Shown piece after piece: positions 15,801 through 25,800 of a stretch of 64,000 nt of DNA. Location of the stretch: contig NZ_CP071448.1 of assembly GCF_017352115.1 (NCBI RefSeq), positions 4,947,001 through 5,011,000 of the forward strand, given 5' to 3'. Position 1 is the first letter of the stretch, and each line of letters starts with the position of its first letter. The translations under genes were made by a program, and so were the position numbers. The notes under the pieces are model-generated. The model was given only the letters and a program-made list of their open reading frames with translations. It did no database searches and had not been told where the DNA came from. Origin of the DNA: Flavobacterium endoglycinae. Lineage in GTDB: Bacteria; Bacteroidota; Bacteroidia; Flavobacteriales; Flavobacteriaceae.

Positions 15801-18800
15801 TAATAAATGGGATGTTTCGACCAATAATTTACACGAAGGCGGCTGGTACGGAATCAGTATCGAGAACGGCCACATTACCGGACTTGACCTGAATAATAAT
15901 TACAATGTTTCGGGAGTGATTCCAGCATCGATTGGTGATTTAAAATACTTGAAAAACCTTTCGCTTTATGGCGGAAATTATTCAAAAGATTTAAGCACAA
16001 CAGATTTAGGCGTTCTTTCTGAATTGGAATCACTTGAATTTTTAGATTTAAGATACACCAAAATAAAAGGAGCACTTCCAGAATCTTGGGGAAAACTTAA
16101 AAAGCTGAAAACAGTATATCTGGATTCGAATGCTATTACAGCTCTTCCAGAAGCTTTTGGCGGGATGGAGAGTTTAGTAACCGCAAACTTATCGTACAAC
16201 CAGATCAAAGCCATTCCAGTTTCTGCCGGAAATCTAACTTCTCTGGTAACTTTAAATATGTACAACAATCAAGTTGAAGTTTTAATTAAAGATTTAGCAA
16301 AAATAACCACTTTAAGAACTCTAAACCTTTCGTACAATAAAGTTTCAGATATTAAAGGATTATTGTCGAATCAGGTTTCATTAGAAATAACCTCTCAAAA
16401 CATCAGTGTAGAAAACTTTTTATACGAAGGTGTAGATGTAAAAGTAAGCAACCTTCCAAATTCAATGCTTTACAACAGAGCATTAAATGATTTTTCGGCA
16501 CAAAGACCGTTTCGATTATTTATTAATGGAAATCAAGTAGGAAACACACTTAGAGTAGCAGGCGACGGAACGATTACCATTCCAGCAGATTATCTGGCTT
16601 CTTTGCGAACCGGAGATGAATTGTATTTGTATCAAGATTATGATAATGCAGGACAATCATCGTACGATTCAAGAGTGTATTTTACCAATGTAAAAGTAGA
16701 TCAGCCAAAAGTTTCAGATATTGAATATCAGGCTTTAGTTGATTTTTACAACGCCATGAACGGAGCCAGCTGGAACAACAAATGGAATGTTTCGACTAAT
16801 AATTTGCACGAAGGCGCTTGGTACGGAGTAAGTATCCAAAACGGACACGTAACAGGATTGAACCTGAATAACAATTACAATGTTTCGGGAGCAATTCCGG
16901 CATCTTTTGGCAATTTAAAATATTTGAAAAACCTTTCACTTTATGGCGGAAATTATTCAAAAGATTTAAGCACAACAGATTTAAACGTTATTTCTGGATT
17001 AGAAGCTCTTGAAGTGCTTGATTTAAGATATACGAAATTAAAAGGCAAAATAACCTCTTCATGGAGTAAACTTCAATCGTTAAAAACACTATATCTGAAT
17101 AATAACAACATTGAAGATGCTGATGAAGCGTTGGTACATTTACCACTTTTAAAAACGGTTGATTTTTCATATCAAACGATTACCATTCCAACTATCGAAG
17201 TGGGAGCAAACGAATTGGTTATCAACCTTCCGGTAATGTCGACTTTCCTATTTAATGCAAATGGTGGCGTTATCAATAACAAAAACTATTTTACACTTTA
17301 CATCAATGGTGTAAACAAAACGTCGAATTATTCAAACGCCGAAGGAAAATTAGTATTCAAGGATATTGCTTTGTACGGAATTAAATTGACGGATCAAATT
17401 AGAATTGTTCAGAATGATGGAACGGCTCAGCAAACTTCAATTAATTACACGCAAGTTGTTTTTGGAAAACCGTTAACTGACGAAGAATTCGAAATTTTGA
17501 AGAAAATCTACAACAGCACAAACGGAGCACAGTGGACTCAGAAATGGGATATTTCGCAAAACAAACTCCATGAAGTTAGCTGGTATGGAGTTGGAACAAA
17601 AGAAGGACACGTAGTTTCGTTAAGTCTTGCTGCCAATAATTTATCTGGAACACTTCCAGCTGAATTATCAAACCTGACATATTTGGAAACTTTAAATCTT
17701 CAATCAAACGCTATTGAAGGATCGCTTCCAGCAGATTTAGGAAAACTGACGAATTTGAAAACATTAAACGTTCAGTCCAATAAATTCAGCGGTACCATTC
17801 CGATTTTATATGGCATTTCTGGTTTGAAAAAATTCTCTATTTCTGGAAACTTATACAAAGGAACGATTCCGGGACATTTAAATGAATTTGAAAACATCGA
17901 GCAGATTGATTTATCAAACAACGGTTTTGATTCATTAGAAAAACCATTTACCTATAATACAGCCAACGTGTATGTAAACTTAAGAGGTCAAGTAATTGCA
18001 AAAGATGAATATTTATATTTAAAAGGCGACGAAATAAATGTCGATATTCCGGCTATTGCTTCTTATAATGATGCAGCACAGGATTACAGCGGTAAATACC
18101 AGTTTGAATTACAGGCAAACAATTTTAAAATTTCTGAAGCAACAGCAGTTGACAATGCGATAACATTTCCAAATATTTCTGTTTCAAGCATTCCAGCAGG
18201 AGCAAAAATTACGATTTGGCAGAAAAACGGAACATCGCAAGGAACTTATTTACAATTTAAAGGAATTGCTGATGGTTCTGAAACACCATTAATTGCTGCA
18301 GAATATAACGCTTTAGTGGCTTTCTTTCAAAGTGCAGGAGGAACTGGATGGAAAGAACCTTGGGACATTTCATCAAACAATCTGCATGAGAAAAAATGGA
18401 AAGGTGTTACAACAAATGACGGACATGTTGTTTCAATCAACCTTCCAGATAATAATTTAACTGGAAACATTTCTTCAGAATTAGGAAAGTTTACGGAATT
18501 GCAAAACCTAAATTTAACCCGCAACAAATTAACGGGATCAATTCCTGAAAGTGTTTCGAAAATTACAAAACTTAAAACAGTTGATCTTTCAGAAAATGCA
18601 TTAACAGGAATCGATGCTGCTTTTGCAGTTTCAGTAAACTTTAAAATTGATCGTCAGAAAATCAATTTAGGAGAATTGCCTTTGACACTAAATGCCGTTT
18701 TAAAAGACAATAAAATCAATCGTTACGATCATACCAATTCGCTGTTCAATACCTCTCAGTCGTACAATATGACGCTGAAAGAGTATTTCCAAACCGTAAC

Positions 18801-19767
18801 CGTTTCTGGAGAAGGTCTAAAACTAACGAGTATTTTCAGCGAATGGAATGTGCCAAACAACCAAACATTAGAATTGAGACAAATTGCTGGTGCAGCCAGA
18901 AACAGCGTTTTAACATACACCATTACGTATAGAGAAGGAGATTCTAATTTAGACGGAATTGTAAACATTCTGGATATTCAGTCATCATTGAACTATATGT
19001 TAGGTCAGAAACCAAACTTTTTCAACTTTGGTGCGGCCAACATCAATAAAGATCAAAACCTGAATGTACTGGATATTATCGCTTTGATTAATAAAATTCA
19101 GTCGGGAACACTTGAAAAACCAGCCAATACAAAACGTCCAACATTAGAAAGTTCTTCAGATGTTGTATTGAGTATTGAAGATGATGTATTGTATATCGAC
19201 AATCAGTCAGCTTCGGCATCAAGTTTTGATATTCGTTTAAAAGACGTTAGCAAATCAGAGATTAAAGAATTGCTTTCAGATATTGGTTTTACAGCTTCAG
19301 TTGGAGAGCGTAACGGAGAAGTGAGTATCGTTGGATTCTCAATGAATAATTCGCTTTTTGGAAAACAAGCTGTTGCCAAAGTGTCTTCGAAAACAAATAT
19401 TGTTTCGGCTTTACTTTCAAATCAGCAAGCTCAAGAATTAAGTTATACCATAACGCAGAAAAACTTAGGAGTTGACGATAATGATCCAGCAGCGAAAATA
19501 ACATCTCTTTTAAATTATCCAAATCCATTTACAGACACTACGGTAATCAAATATTATTTACCAGAAAATGCATCAAAAGCAGTCTTAAAAGTTTTTGATT
19601 CTCAGGGAAGATTAGTCCGCACACAATCGAATCTTGAAACGTCTGAAGGAAACCATGAACTTTCCTTCAAACGAAACGAAATGGCATCTGGGGTATATAT
19701 CTACACGATAGAAACCCAGCTTTCATCAGGGCTTGTGACTTTTAAAGGAAAAATGTTAATACAATAA
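12802..19767 (+). CDS. Giant T9SS-secreted leucine-rich-repeat protein with dockerin
   Basis: 2321 residues from MDKKLLFGLLWFFSSLSLFAG, a clean signal peptide; an upstream in-frame start at 12673 would bury it. Seven modules follow, each opening with an EYQALVDFY-like line (residues about 31, 333, 659, 983, 1308, 1562, 1834), then W-containing caps (NNKWD...NNLHEGAW), plant-type LRRs (SGTIPASFGNLKYLKTL) and a beta-rich spacer. Modules 2-4 are about 325 residues, modules 5 and 6 shorter. Residues about 2045-2105 are a dockerin: GDSNLDGIVNILDI and ANINKDQNLNVLDI, two calcium loops with N-x-D-type ligands. The end (NYPNPFTDTTVIKYYLP onward) is a type A T9SS sorting domain. The next gene, 34 bases away, has a cohesin-like N-terminus. 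Probable role: cell-surface binding. Confidence 0.85.
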   Translation: MDKKLLFGLLWFFSSLSLFAGNTLNIPIPDSEYQALVDFYKAAGESNWNNKWNTRENNLHEVAWYGVTVENGHVTGIDLSGTSNISGTIPASFGNLKYLKTLSLYGGSYGKDFSAADLGSLSGLEALETLDMRYCKVKGAIPASWSKLKKLKTLYLSNNAITALPAEFGQMESLVTVDLSQNQIQVLIKELENLTALRSLSLSNNKISTIVGLLGNQVSLDLYYQNISLANIVYKGIDLKIDNLPNIVYYNKASSDFSIKRQLSLYVRGSQIGSYITVAQDGSVTIPASYLSSIKNGDEVYLYLQYDGNAATAHYSNVYFTNIKVNQAVVSNVEYQALVDFYNAMGGANWNNKWDTNENNLHEGAWTGLSIENGHVTGLDLTYTSGVTGSIPASFGNLKYLKNLSLYGYYNKNLSSTDLNVYSELQSLETLDLRSSNTTGAIPSSWSKLKKLKSVNLGNNAITALPETIGEMESLVSFDASSNQIKSIPASIGNLANLTTLNLSYNQIEAVIKELENIATLKTLNLSTNRISNVAALLSNQVNLDLYTQSVNVEGLVYTGADVVILSLPSIVNYNRNQNDFSARRQFAVYVGGNQIGSNITMAADGSITVPAAYLSTLKTGDQFFLYLQYDSGSGNISYDSRVYFVNVKVDQPKIPDAEYQALVDFNNAMGGANWNNKWDVSTNNLHEGAWYGVSIENGHITGLDLTYTSSVSGAIPASFGNLKYLKNLSLYGYYGKNLSTTDLNVFSNLDALERLDLRSTSISGTIPSSWNKLKKLKTVYLSNNSITTLPDTMGEMESLVFFEATSNQITALPVSIGNLTKLETLNLAYNKIETLIKELENIPTLKTVGLSSNRVSKIEGLLNTQINLDLNSQNINIDNILYEGTDVKVENLPNMLSYNRNKNDFSSLRKFNLVLRGNQVATDLVMAADNSITIPASLLSSLKTGDELYLYQQYDGVYGNSYDSRVFFTNIKINLPQIPDEEYQALVDFYTVMNGANWNNKWDVSTNNLHEGGWYGISIENGHITGLDLNNNYNVSGVIPASIGDLKYLKNLSLYGGNYSKDLSTTDLGVLSELESLEFLDLRYTKIKGALPESWGKLKKLKTVYLDSNAITALPEAFGGMESLVTANLSYNQIKAIPVSAGNLTSLVTLNMYNNQVEVLIKDLAKITTLRTLNLSYNKVSDIKGLLSNQVSLEITSQNISVENFLYEGVDVKVSNLPNSMLYNRALNDFSAQRPFRLFINGNQVGNTLRVAGDGTITIPADYLASLRTGDELYLYQDYDNAGQSSYDSRVYFTNVKVDQPKVSDIEYQALVDFYNAMNGASWNNKWNVSTNNLHEGAWYGVSIQNGHVTGLNLNNNYNVSGAIPASFGNLKYLKNLSLYGGNYSKDLSTTDLNVISGLEALEVLDLRYTKLKGKITSSWSKLQSLKTLYLNNNNIEDADEALVHLPLLKTVDFSYQTITIPTIEVGANELVINLPVMSTFLFNANGGVINNKNYFTLYINGVNKTSNYSNAEGKLVFKDIALYGIKLTDQIRIVQNDGTAQQTSINYTQVVFGKPLTDEEFEILKKIYNSTNGAQWTQKWDISQNKLHEVSWYGVGTKEGHVVSLSLAANNLSGTLPAELSNLTYLETLNLQSNAIEGSLPADLGKLTNLKTLNVQSNKFSGTIPILYGISGLKKFSISGNLYKGTIPGHLNEFENIEQIDLSNNGFDSLEKPFTYNTANVYVNLRGQVIAKDEYLYLKGDEINVDIPAIASYNDAAQDYSGKYQFELQANNFKISEATAVDNAITFPNISVSSIPAGAKITIWQKNGTSQGTYLQFKGIADGSETPLIAAEYNALVAFFQSAGGTGWKEPWDISSNNLHEKKWKGVTTNDGHVVSINLPDNNLTGNISSELGKFTELQNLNLTRNKLTGSIPESVSKITKLKTVDLSENALTGIDAAFAVSVNFKIDRQKINLGELPLTLNAVLKDNKINRYDHTNSLFNTSQSYNMTLKEYFQTVTVSGEGLKLTSIFSEWNVPNNQTLELRQIAGAARNSVLTYTITYREGDSNLDGIVNILDIQSSLNYMLGQKPNFFNFGAANINKDQNLNVLDIIALINKIQSGTLEKPANTKRPTLESSSDVVLSIEDDVLYIDNQSASASSFDIRLKDVSKSEIKELLSDIGFTASVGERNGEVSIVGFSMNNSLFGKQAVAKVSSKTNIVSALLSNQQAQELSYTITQKNLGVDDNDPAAKITSLLNYPNPFTDTTVIKYYLPENASKAVLKVFDSQGRLVRTQSNLETSEGNHELSFKRNEMASGVYIYTIETQLSSGLVTFKGKMLIQ
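12892..18940 (+). repeat. Seven tandem LRR modules inside one gene
   Basis: Module starts lie near 12892, 13798, 14776, 15748, 16723, 17485 and 18301. Neighbouring modules keep long identical DNA: the words encoding GGNYSKDLSTTDL near 15970 and 16943 are the same for more than forty bases. The period of about 975 bp in modules 2-4 indicates recent internal duplication. Modules 6 and 7 are more divergent. Confidence 0.85.
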
Positions 19768-19801
19768 ACGATTTATAATGATACCACACGAATTAAAAAC
19801 A

Positions 19802-22800
19802 ATGAAAATAAAACCTTTTCTGGTCTTTATCTTCCTATTTTTAGGGACATTTCTCTATGCACAGAATAGTTTAAAAGTATTAGACGTATCAGCAGGTCCC
19901 GGAGACAAATCGGTGATTTCAATAGATTTGGCTAATGCCGATGAAGTAGTGGGAGCCGAGTTTACATTAACCCTTCCGCAGGGATTGATCGTAAGCGAAA
20001 AAGACAGCAAAATTATCGAAAGCCGAAAAGGCGATCATGCTGTTTATGTGAACATTGAAAAGAATAATCCAAGAAACTATCACTTTATTATTCTTTCGAT
20101 GACCAGCACACCTTTTAAAGGAAACAACGGAACTGTATTGCAAATTCCGATAGAAATTCCTTTAAATTATACTTCGGGACAAACCCATAATTTAGATTTG
20201 TCCGGAGTAGTTTTAAGTTCTAAAAATGCAACCGATATTGGTTCAAACCATGTAAATGGAAAATTGACAATTGCTCCGGCACAATTTCCGGATTTAACCG
20301 TTTCAGGAATTGCTGCAACCGAATCTAAAATTTCTCCAGAAGGTAAAATTTCCCTTTCATGGTCAGTTGATAATATTGGCGATCGTATCGCTTCTGGCGG
20401 ATGGATTGAGCAAATCAGTATTGTTTCGGATCAAACCGGAATCGAATACAATTTGGGTACCGTTTCGTATAATGAAGATTTAGACAAAAAGAAATCTGTA
20501 AGCCGAAGCGCTGTATTTAATCTTCCAAAAGTATTAGGAATTGAAGGCAACGTAAAAGTGAGAATCAATCTAATTGCCAATACTTCTGTAAAAGAACCAG
20601 AAGAATTAAAAACCAATAATAAAGTAACAGCGACAGGAAGTATTCTATTAGAGAAAAAACTGTATTTGGTTTTAGATAAAAAAACGATTGATGAGAATTC
20701 AACAGAAGTTATCCGCGCTACTTTAACACAAAGCGGGGACAGAAGCGCAGACAAAACGTATGCACTTGCAGCTTCTCTGGCTTCGCAGTTACAATTTGAT
20801 GCGAATGTAAAAATCTTAAAAGATCAGTCTTCGGTTGTTTTCTACATCAAAACAATTGATAATACGGTAAATGACGGAAACAGAACCGTAAATCTTTCGG
20901 TTTCAGGAAATGATTACACAGCAGTTTCAGAAAACATCGAAATTATAGATAACGAATTCTCGGTTATTACTTTAACACCATCAAAAATTTCAGTAACAGA
21001 CGGCGAAACAATAACCGTGAATGTATCAACTGATTTTGCTAAAACAAGAGATACTAAGTTTGTTATTACAGCAGATCAAAGTTCACGTTGGACAGTTCCA
21101 ACAGAAGTTATTCTTCCTTCAGGAAGCAAAACGACTTCTTTTACCATTACGGTTAAAAATAACGGAGTTCCAGAACCAACCGTTGTTGGTAAGCTGACTT
21201 TAAGAGCCGAAGGTTTTCAGGCGGGAAATACAGACATTACCATTAAAAGTTCAAACGTCCCAGCTTTTGAATTAGAAATTAGTCCGCAGACCATTTCAGA
21301 AGCTGATGGAGTTTACGCTACTTATGCCACAATTAAACGCGTAAGCAAACCAGAAATCAGCACTAATATTCGTTTAAAAGCGAGTGTGGCCAATGCTTTG
21401 ATTTTGCCGGAAACTATTGATTTTCCTGCGAATGTTAATCAGAAACGATTCAATATTGGAGCAGTAAATAACGGTATTGTTGATGGAACTAAAACGGTTG
21501 GTGTTACGGCAGAAGTATATATTTCTTCTTGTAATTGTACTCTTCCAGCCGGAGCAAACGGTAGTGCTTTAAGTAAAAATATTACTGTTTTAGACAGCAA
21601 TGGTCCTGCTTTAAATGTAAAAGCCAATCCGTCGACTGTCAAAGCAGGAGTAGAAAAAGCGTCTAAAATAACCATTGCCAGAAACACGGTAGACAAATCG
21701 ACAGAAATTACGGTTAAGCTTTCATCTGACGCTCCTACTATTGTTTCTATTCCTGCAACCGTAAAAATTGCAATAGGACAAGAAAGTGTTGACGTAGATG
21801 TTAATACGATTATCGATGCCACAAAAACAGGAGATCAAACCGTTCGTATTCAAGCTGAAGCAGATAATTTCAGTTCTGGTTTTGCTTGGATTTTAGTAAC
21901 CGATCAAAATAAACCAGATGCCATTGTTAATTCGGTAAAAACAGTAGCTCAAGCGAATGGAGATGATGTTGTTGAAGTTACGACTTCGATCACCAATCAA
22001 GGATTTGCGCTTTTGGCAAAAGGGACAAAAATCGAATATTACTTATCAAAAGATAAAACCACTAAAAATGCCACACTGATTACATCTTTTCAAATTGATA
22101 AAGATATTGAATCGGGCAAGAAACTGGATTTTGTAAAATCAATCAGACTTCCACAGCAGGCTGGTGATTATTTCTTAGTAGCCGCTGTAAATGCAGATCA
22201 GAAAGTAAGTGAATTGTCATACACCAACAATGAATCTTTTGCAGCAATCAAACTGAATTCAAGTTATTCAGCGACAGCGGCAGTTTCTAAAGCAGTATAC
22301 AAATCTGGTGAAGTGGTTGCGATTACAGGATCGGCTAAATTGACAAATAATTCTCCAGCAGCTAATAAAGATGTCGAAATCATTATTATCAACGAAGGCT
22401 TTTCACGTGCTTTTAAAGTACAAACAAACGCCTCTGGAAACTTCGTTTATAACTTCGAACCGTTACAGGCAGAAAGTGGTCATTATACGGTAAGCGCAGG
22501 TTATCCCGGAACTACAAATGCAGTACAAGCACAATTTGATATTGTTGGTTTTGAATGGACTAACAAACCGGCAGATTATTTAAAATGGGATGTTGTGACA
22601 CAAGTTCCTTACAAAGGTGAATTTAAGTTAAAAAACAACAGTAAAACGCCTTTAACAAATGTAAAAATAGAATTACCAGCCGATGCCGGATTTACAATTC
22701 AAACAGATCCATTAACATTGGCAGCTGGACAAGAAGCTATTTTGAATTATACAATACTAGCCGAAACACCATCTACAGAACAAAAATACTACAGCATTAA

Positions 22801-25800
22801 TTTCAACATTGTATCAAATGAAGGAGCAAAACTAGCTGTTTTAGCGTATTATCATGCCAAAGCACAAACGCCAAAACTAGCTGTAAATCCAGTAAGCATC
22901 AATACAACGATGATTAAAGGAAGCTCTCGTTTTTATGAATTTGCAGTAACCAATACAGGAGCTATAAATGCTGAAAATGTAAAAGTTGAAGTTCCAAATA
23001 TGGAATGGATGAAACTGAAAAGTGCTCTTGTAATTGAAAAAATTGCTCCAAACGAAACTATAAAAGTAATTTTAGAATTAGTTCCAACTGATAAGCAGCA
23101 ATTGAATGTACCATTGACAGGTAATTTAGCTTTAAATCCACAGAACGGAGGTGGAGTAGCAGTACCTTTTAGAATTGAAACCGTTTCAGAATCAAAAGGT
23201 TCATTGCAGGTTGATGTAGTTGACGAATATACTTATAACACAGAAAAAGCGCCTCATGTTAAAGGAGCAAAAGTTGTAGTGCGTCACCCATTCTCTGGTG
23301 CGGTTATAGCTGAAGGAGTAACTGATGAAAACGGATTATTCAATACAGAACAAATTCCAGAAGGATATTACACACTTACAGTAACAGCAGACAAACACGA
23401 TACGTATCAAAATAATATATTAGTTGATCCAGGAAAAGTAACGACACAAAAAGTATTCATTTCGTATCAAGCGGTTAGTTACGAATGGGTTGTTAAGCCA
23501 ACTGAAATTACAGATGAATACCAGTCAGATTTAGTAGTTAAATTCGAAACTAACGTACCAAAACCAGTAATTGTTATCGATATCGATAATCCAGTACTGG
23601 ACTTAAATGTCGGCGAAAGCAGAATGAGTTACGCAACCGTTACTAACCACGGATTAATTGCATTATCAAATGTGACTTTTAATGTTGATAGCCAAGGAGA
23701 TTATAAGTTTAAGCTTATGATTGAAAAAATGGATGCGTTAAATGCTAAGTCAACTATCATTGTTCCAATTCTGATTACAAGAACAGCTTCAACAGGAAAA
23801 AGTATGGCCGGTGAAATTTGTAGTTATAACTTAATAACAAAAGGAACTTATGTTTGCGACAGTGAAAAAGATGCAGCAGCTTTTAAACCTTATTACAAAT
23901 TGACTTGTTATACTCCAAGTACGCCAGTTGCTGGAGGAAGTCCAAACTTCAATGGAGGTGGTTTTGGAGGATTAATTCCTATTGGAACTGCAATTGGAAA
24001 TATAGTTACAGCACTTCCAACTATTTGTGATTATCCATGTCTTGTTTCTGTAGCATCTGCTGCAGGAGGATGTTTTGGTGGACCTGCTGCAGCGGTAGCA
24101 AGCTGTATGATTTCACTTGCAACAGCAAACACAGGATTCTGGGTTGCAGTTGCAGCAGCTTCTTGTATACCGGGTCCTATAGGATGTACTGTTGGGGTAG
24201 CATCAGCACTTTATACTTGCTATGGTAGTATGACCGGAAAAGCAAACAGCACAGATTTTATTGATCTGATGTATAACGATATGCAGATTATTAAAGATGG
24301 GCAGGAGGCAGCTTTAAATAGAGTCAAGGCCTATTTAGGCAATGATCGATTACTGGAAAGTGCCAATTTTCATGACTTTATAAAACAAATAGCAGTAAAT
24401 GTTGATACTGGAAAACCATTTTCGGCAGATGACATTGCTAAAATTAAAATAAATCTGGCCGCTTCAGATATATCAAGTCAAGAAATCGATAATTTCTGTA
24501 ATAGATGGAACAAAACCCTTGAAGCATGGAATAAAAATATTAAAGTTCCGAATGCAGAATATCCAAATATCATCAATAAAAATGATCTTGATGAATATGA
24601 CAGAGTAAGAGATTTATTAATTAAACGTACAAGCGATAGAGGTTTTATGTCTGCTTCAGAAATGCATGAAAAAGATTTAAAAGACCTTGATGAATATATC
24701 AAAGACAGATCTAACAAATCTTCGGTTTGCGCTACTGTTACAGTTAAATTCTCTCAAAAAATCACTATGACGAGAGAAGCGTTTGAAGGAACTTTAACAT
24801 TAAACAATGGAAGTGATTCAAATACGATTAAAGATCTAAATTTAGATTTAATAGTAAAAGATGATGCAGGAAATGACATGACACATTTGTTCCAAATCAA
24901 CAAAGATGCTTTCTTAAGTGGAACAGGAACAGTTGGTCCAAGTACTAGCGGATCTGGAACAGTGATTTTTATTCCAACAAAAGATGCAGCGCCAACAGTA
25001 CCTAAATCATATTCTTTTGGAGGTACATTATCATATTTAGATCCAAATACAGGAGACAGAGTTAGTGTACAACTTTACCCAGTAACATTAGATGTTAATC
25101 CAAGTCCGGATTTAGTAATGCATTATTTTATGCAGCGTGATATTTTAGGAGATGATGCGCTTACAGAAAAAGTTGAACCAATGGTTCCAGCAGAAATGGC
25201 ATTATTAATTAAAAACGAAGGATACGGAATAGCAAAAAATGTTCAGGTAGAATCTGTTCAGCCAGAAATTATCGAAAACAAAAAGGGTCTTTTAATTGAT
25301 TTTGAAATTGTAGGAAGTAACTTAAATAATGAACCAAAACAATTAGGATTATTAAATGTTGATTTCGGAAATATTGAACCTCAAAAATCAGCTATAGGAC
25401 AATGGTGGTTTACCAGTACTTTATTAGGACATTTTGTTGAATACGACCTTAAAATAAAACATTTAAGCAGTTACGGAAACAAAAACCTAAGTTTGATTAA
25501 AGCATCGTACGTTCATGAATTGATTAAGAGTGTAAGAGCTTATGGTGACGGACATGACAATGTAAATGATTTCTTAGTGAATGATCTTGTAGATATTCAT
25601 GACACACCAGATGCTATTTACTATTCTAACGGAGAAAGCGACGAAGTATATAAAGTGAAAACAGGAACTGTTTCTAATGCTATTTCGCCAAGTAAACTAA
25701 CGACAACCCTAACTATGGATTCGTCAAAAACAGGTTGGAATTACGGAAACATTGCAGATCCAGGTTCTGATAAATACAAATTAGAAAGAGTAGTAAGACA

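Noticed and set aside
24037..24228. Cys- and Ser-rich small frame in the giant protein gene
   Set aside because: It is an alternative frame of the Cys/Gly-rich coding segment and has no start context of its own.
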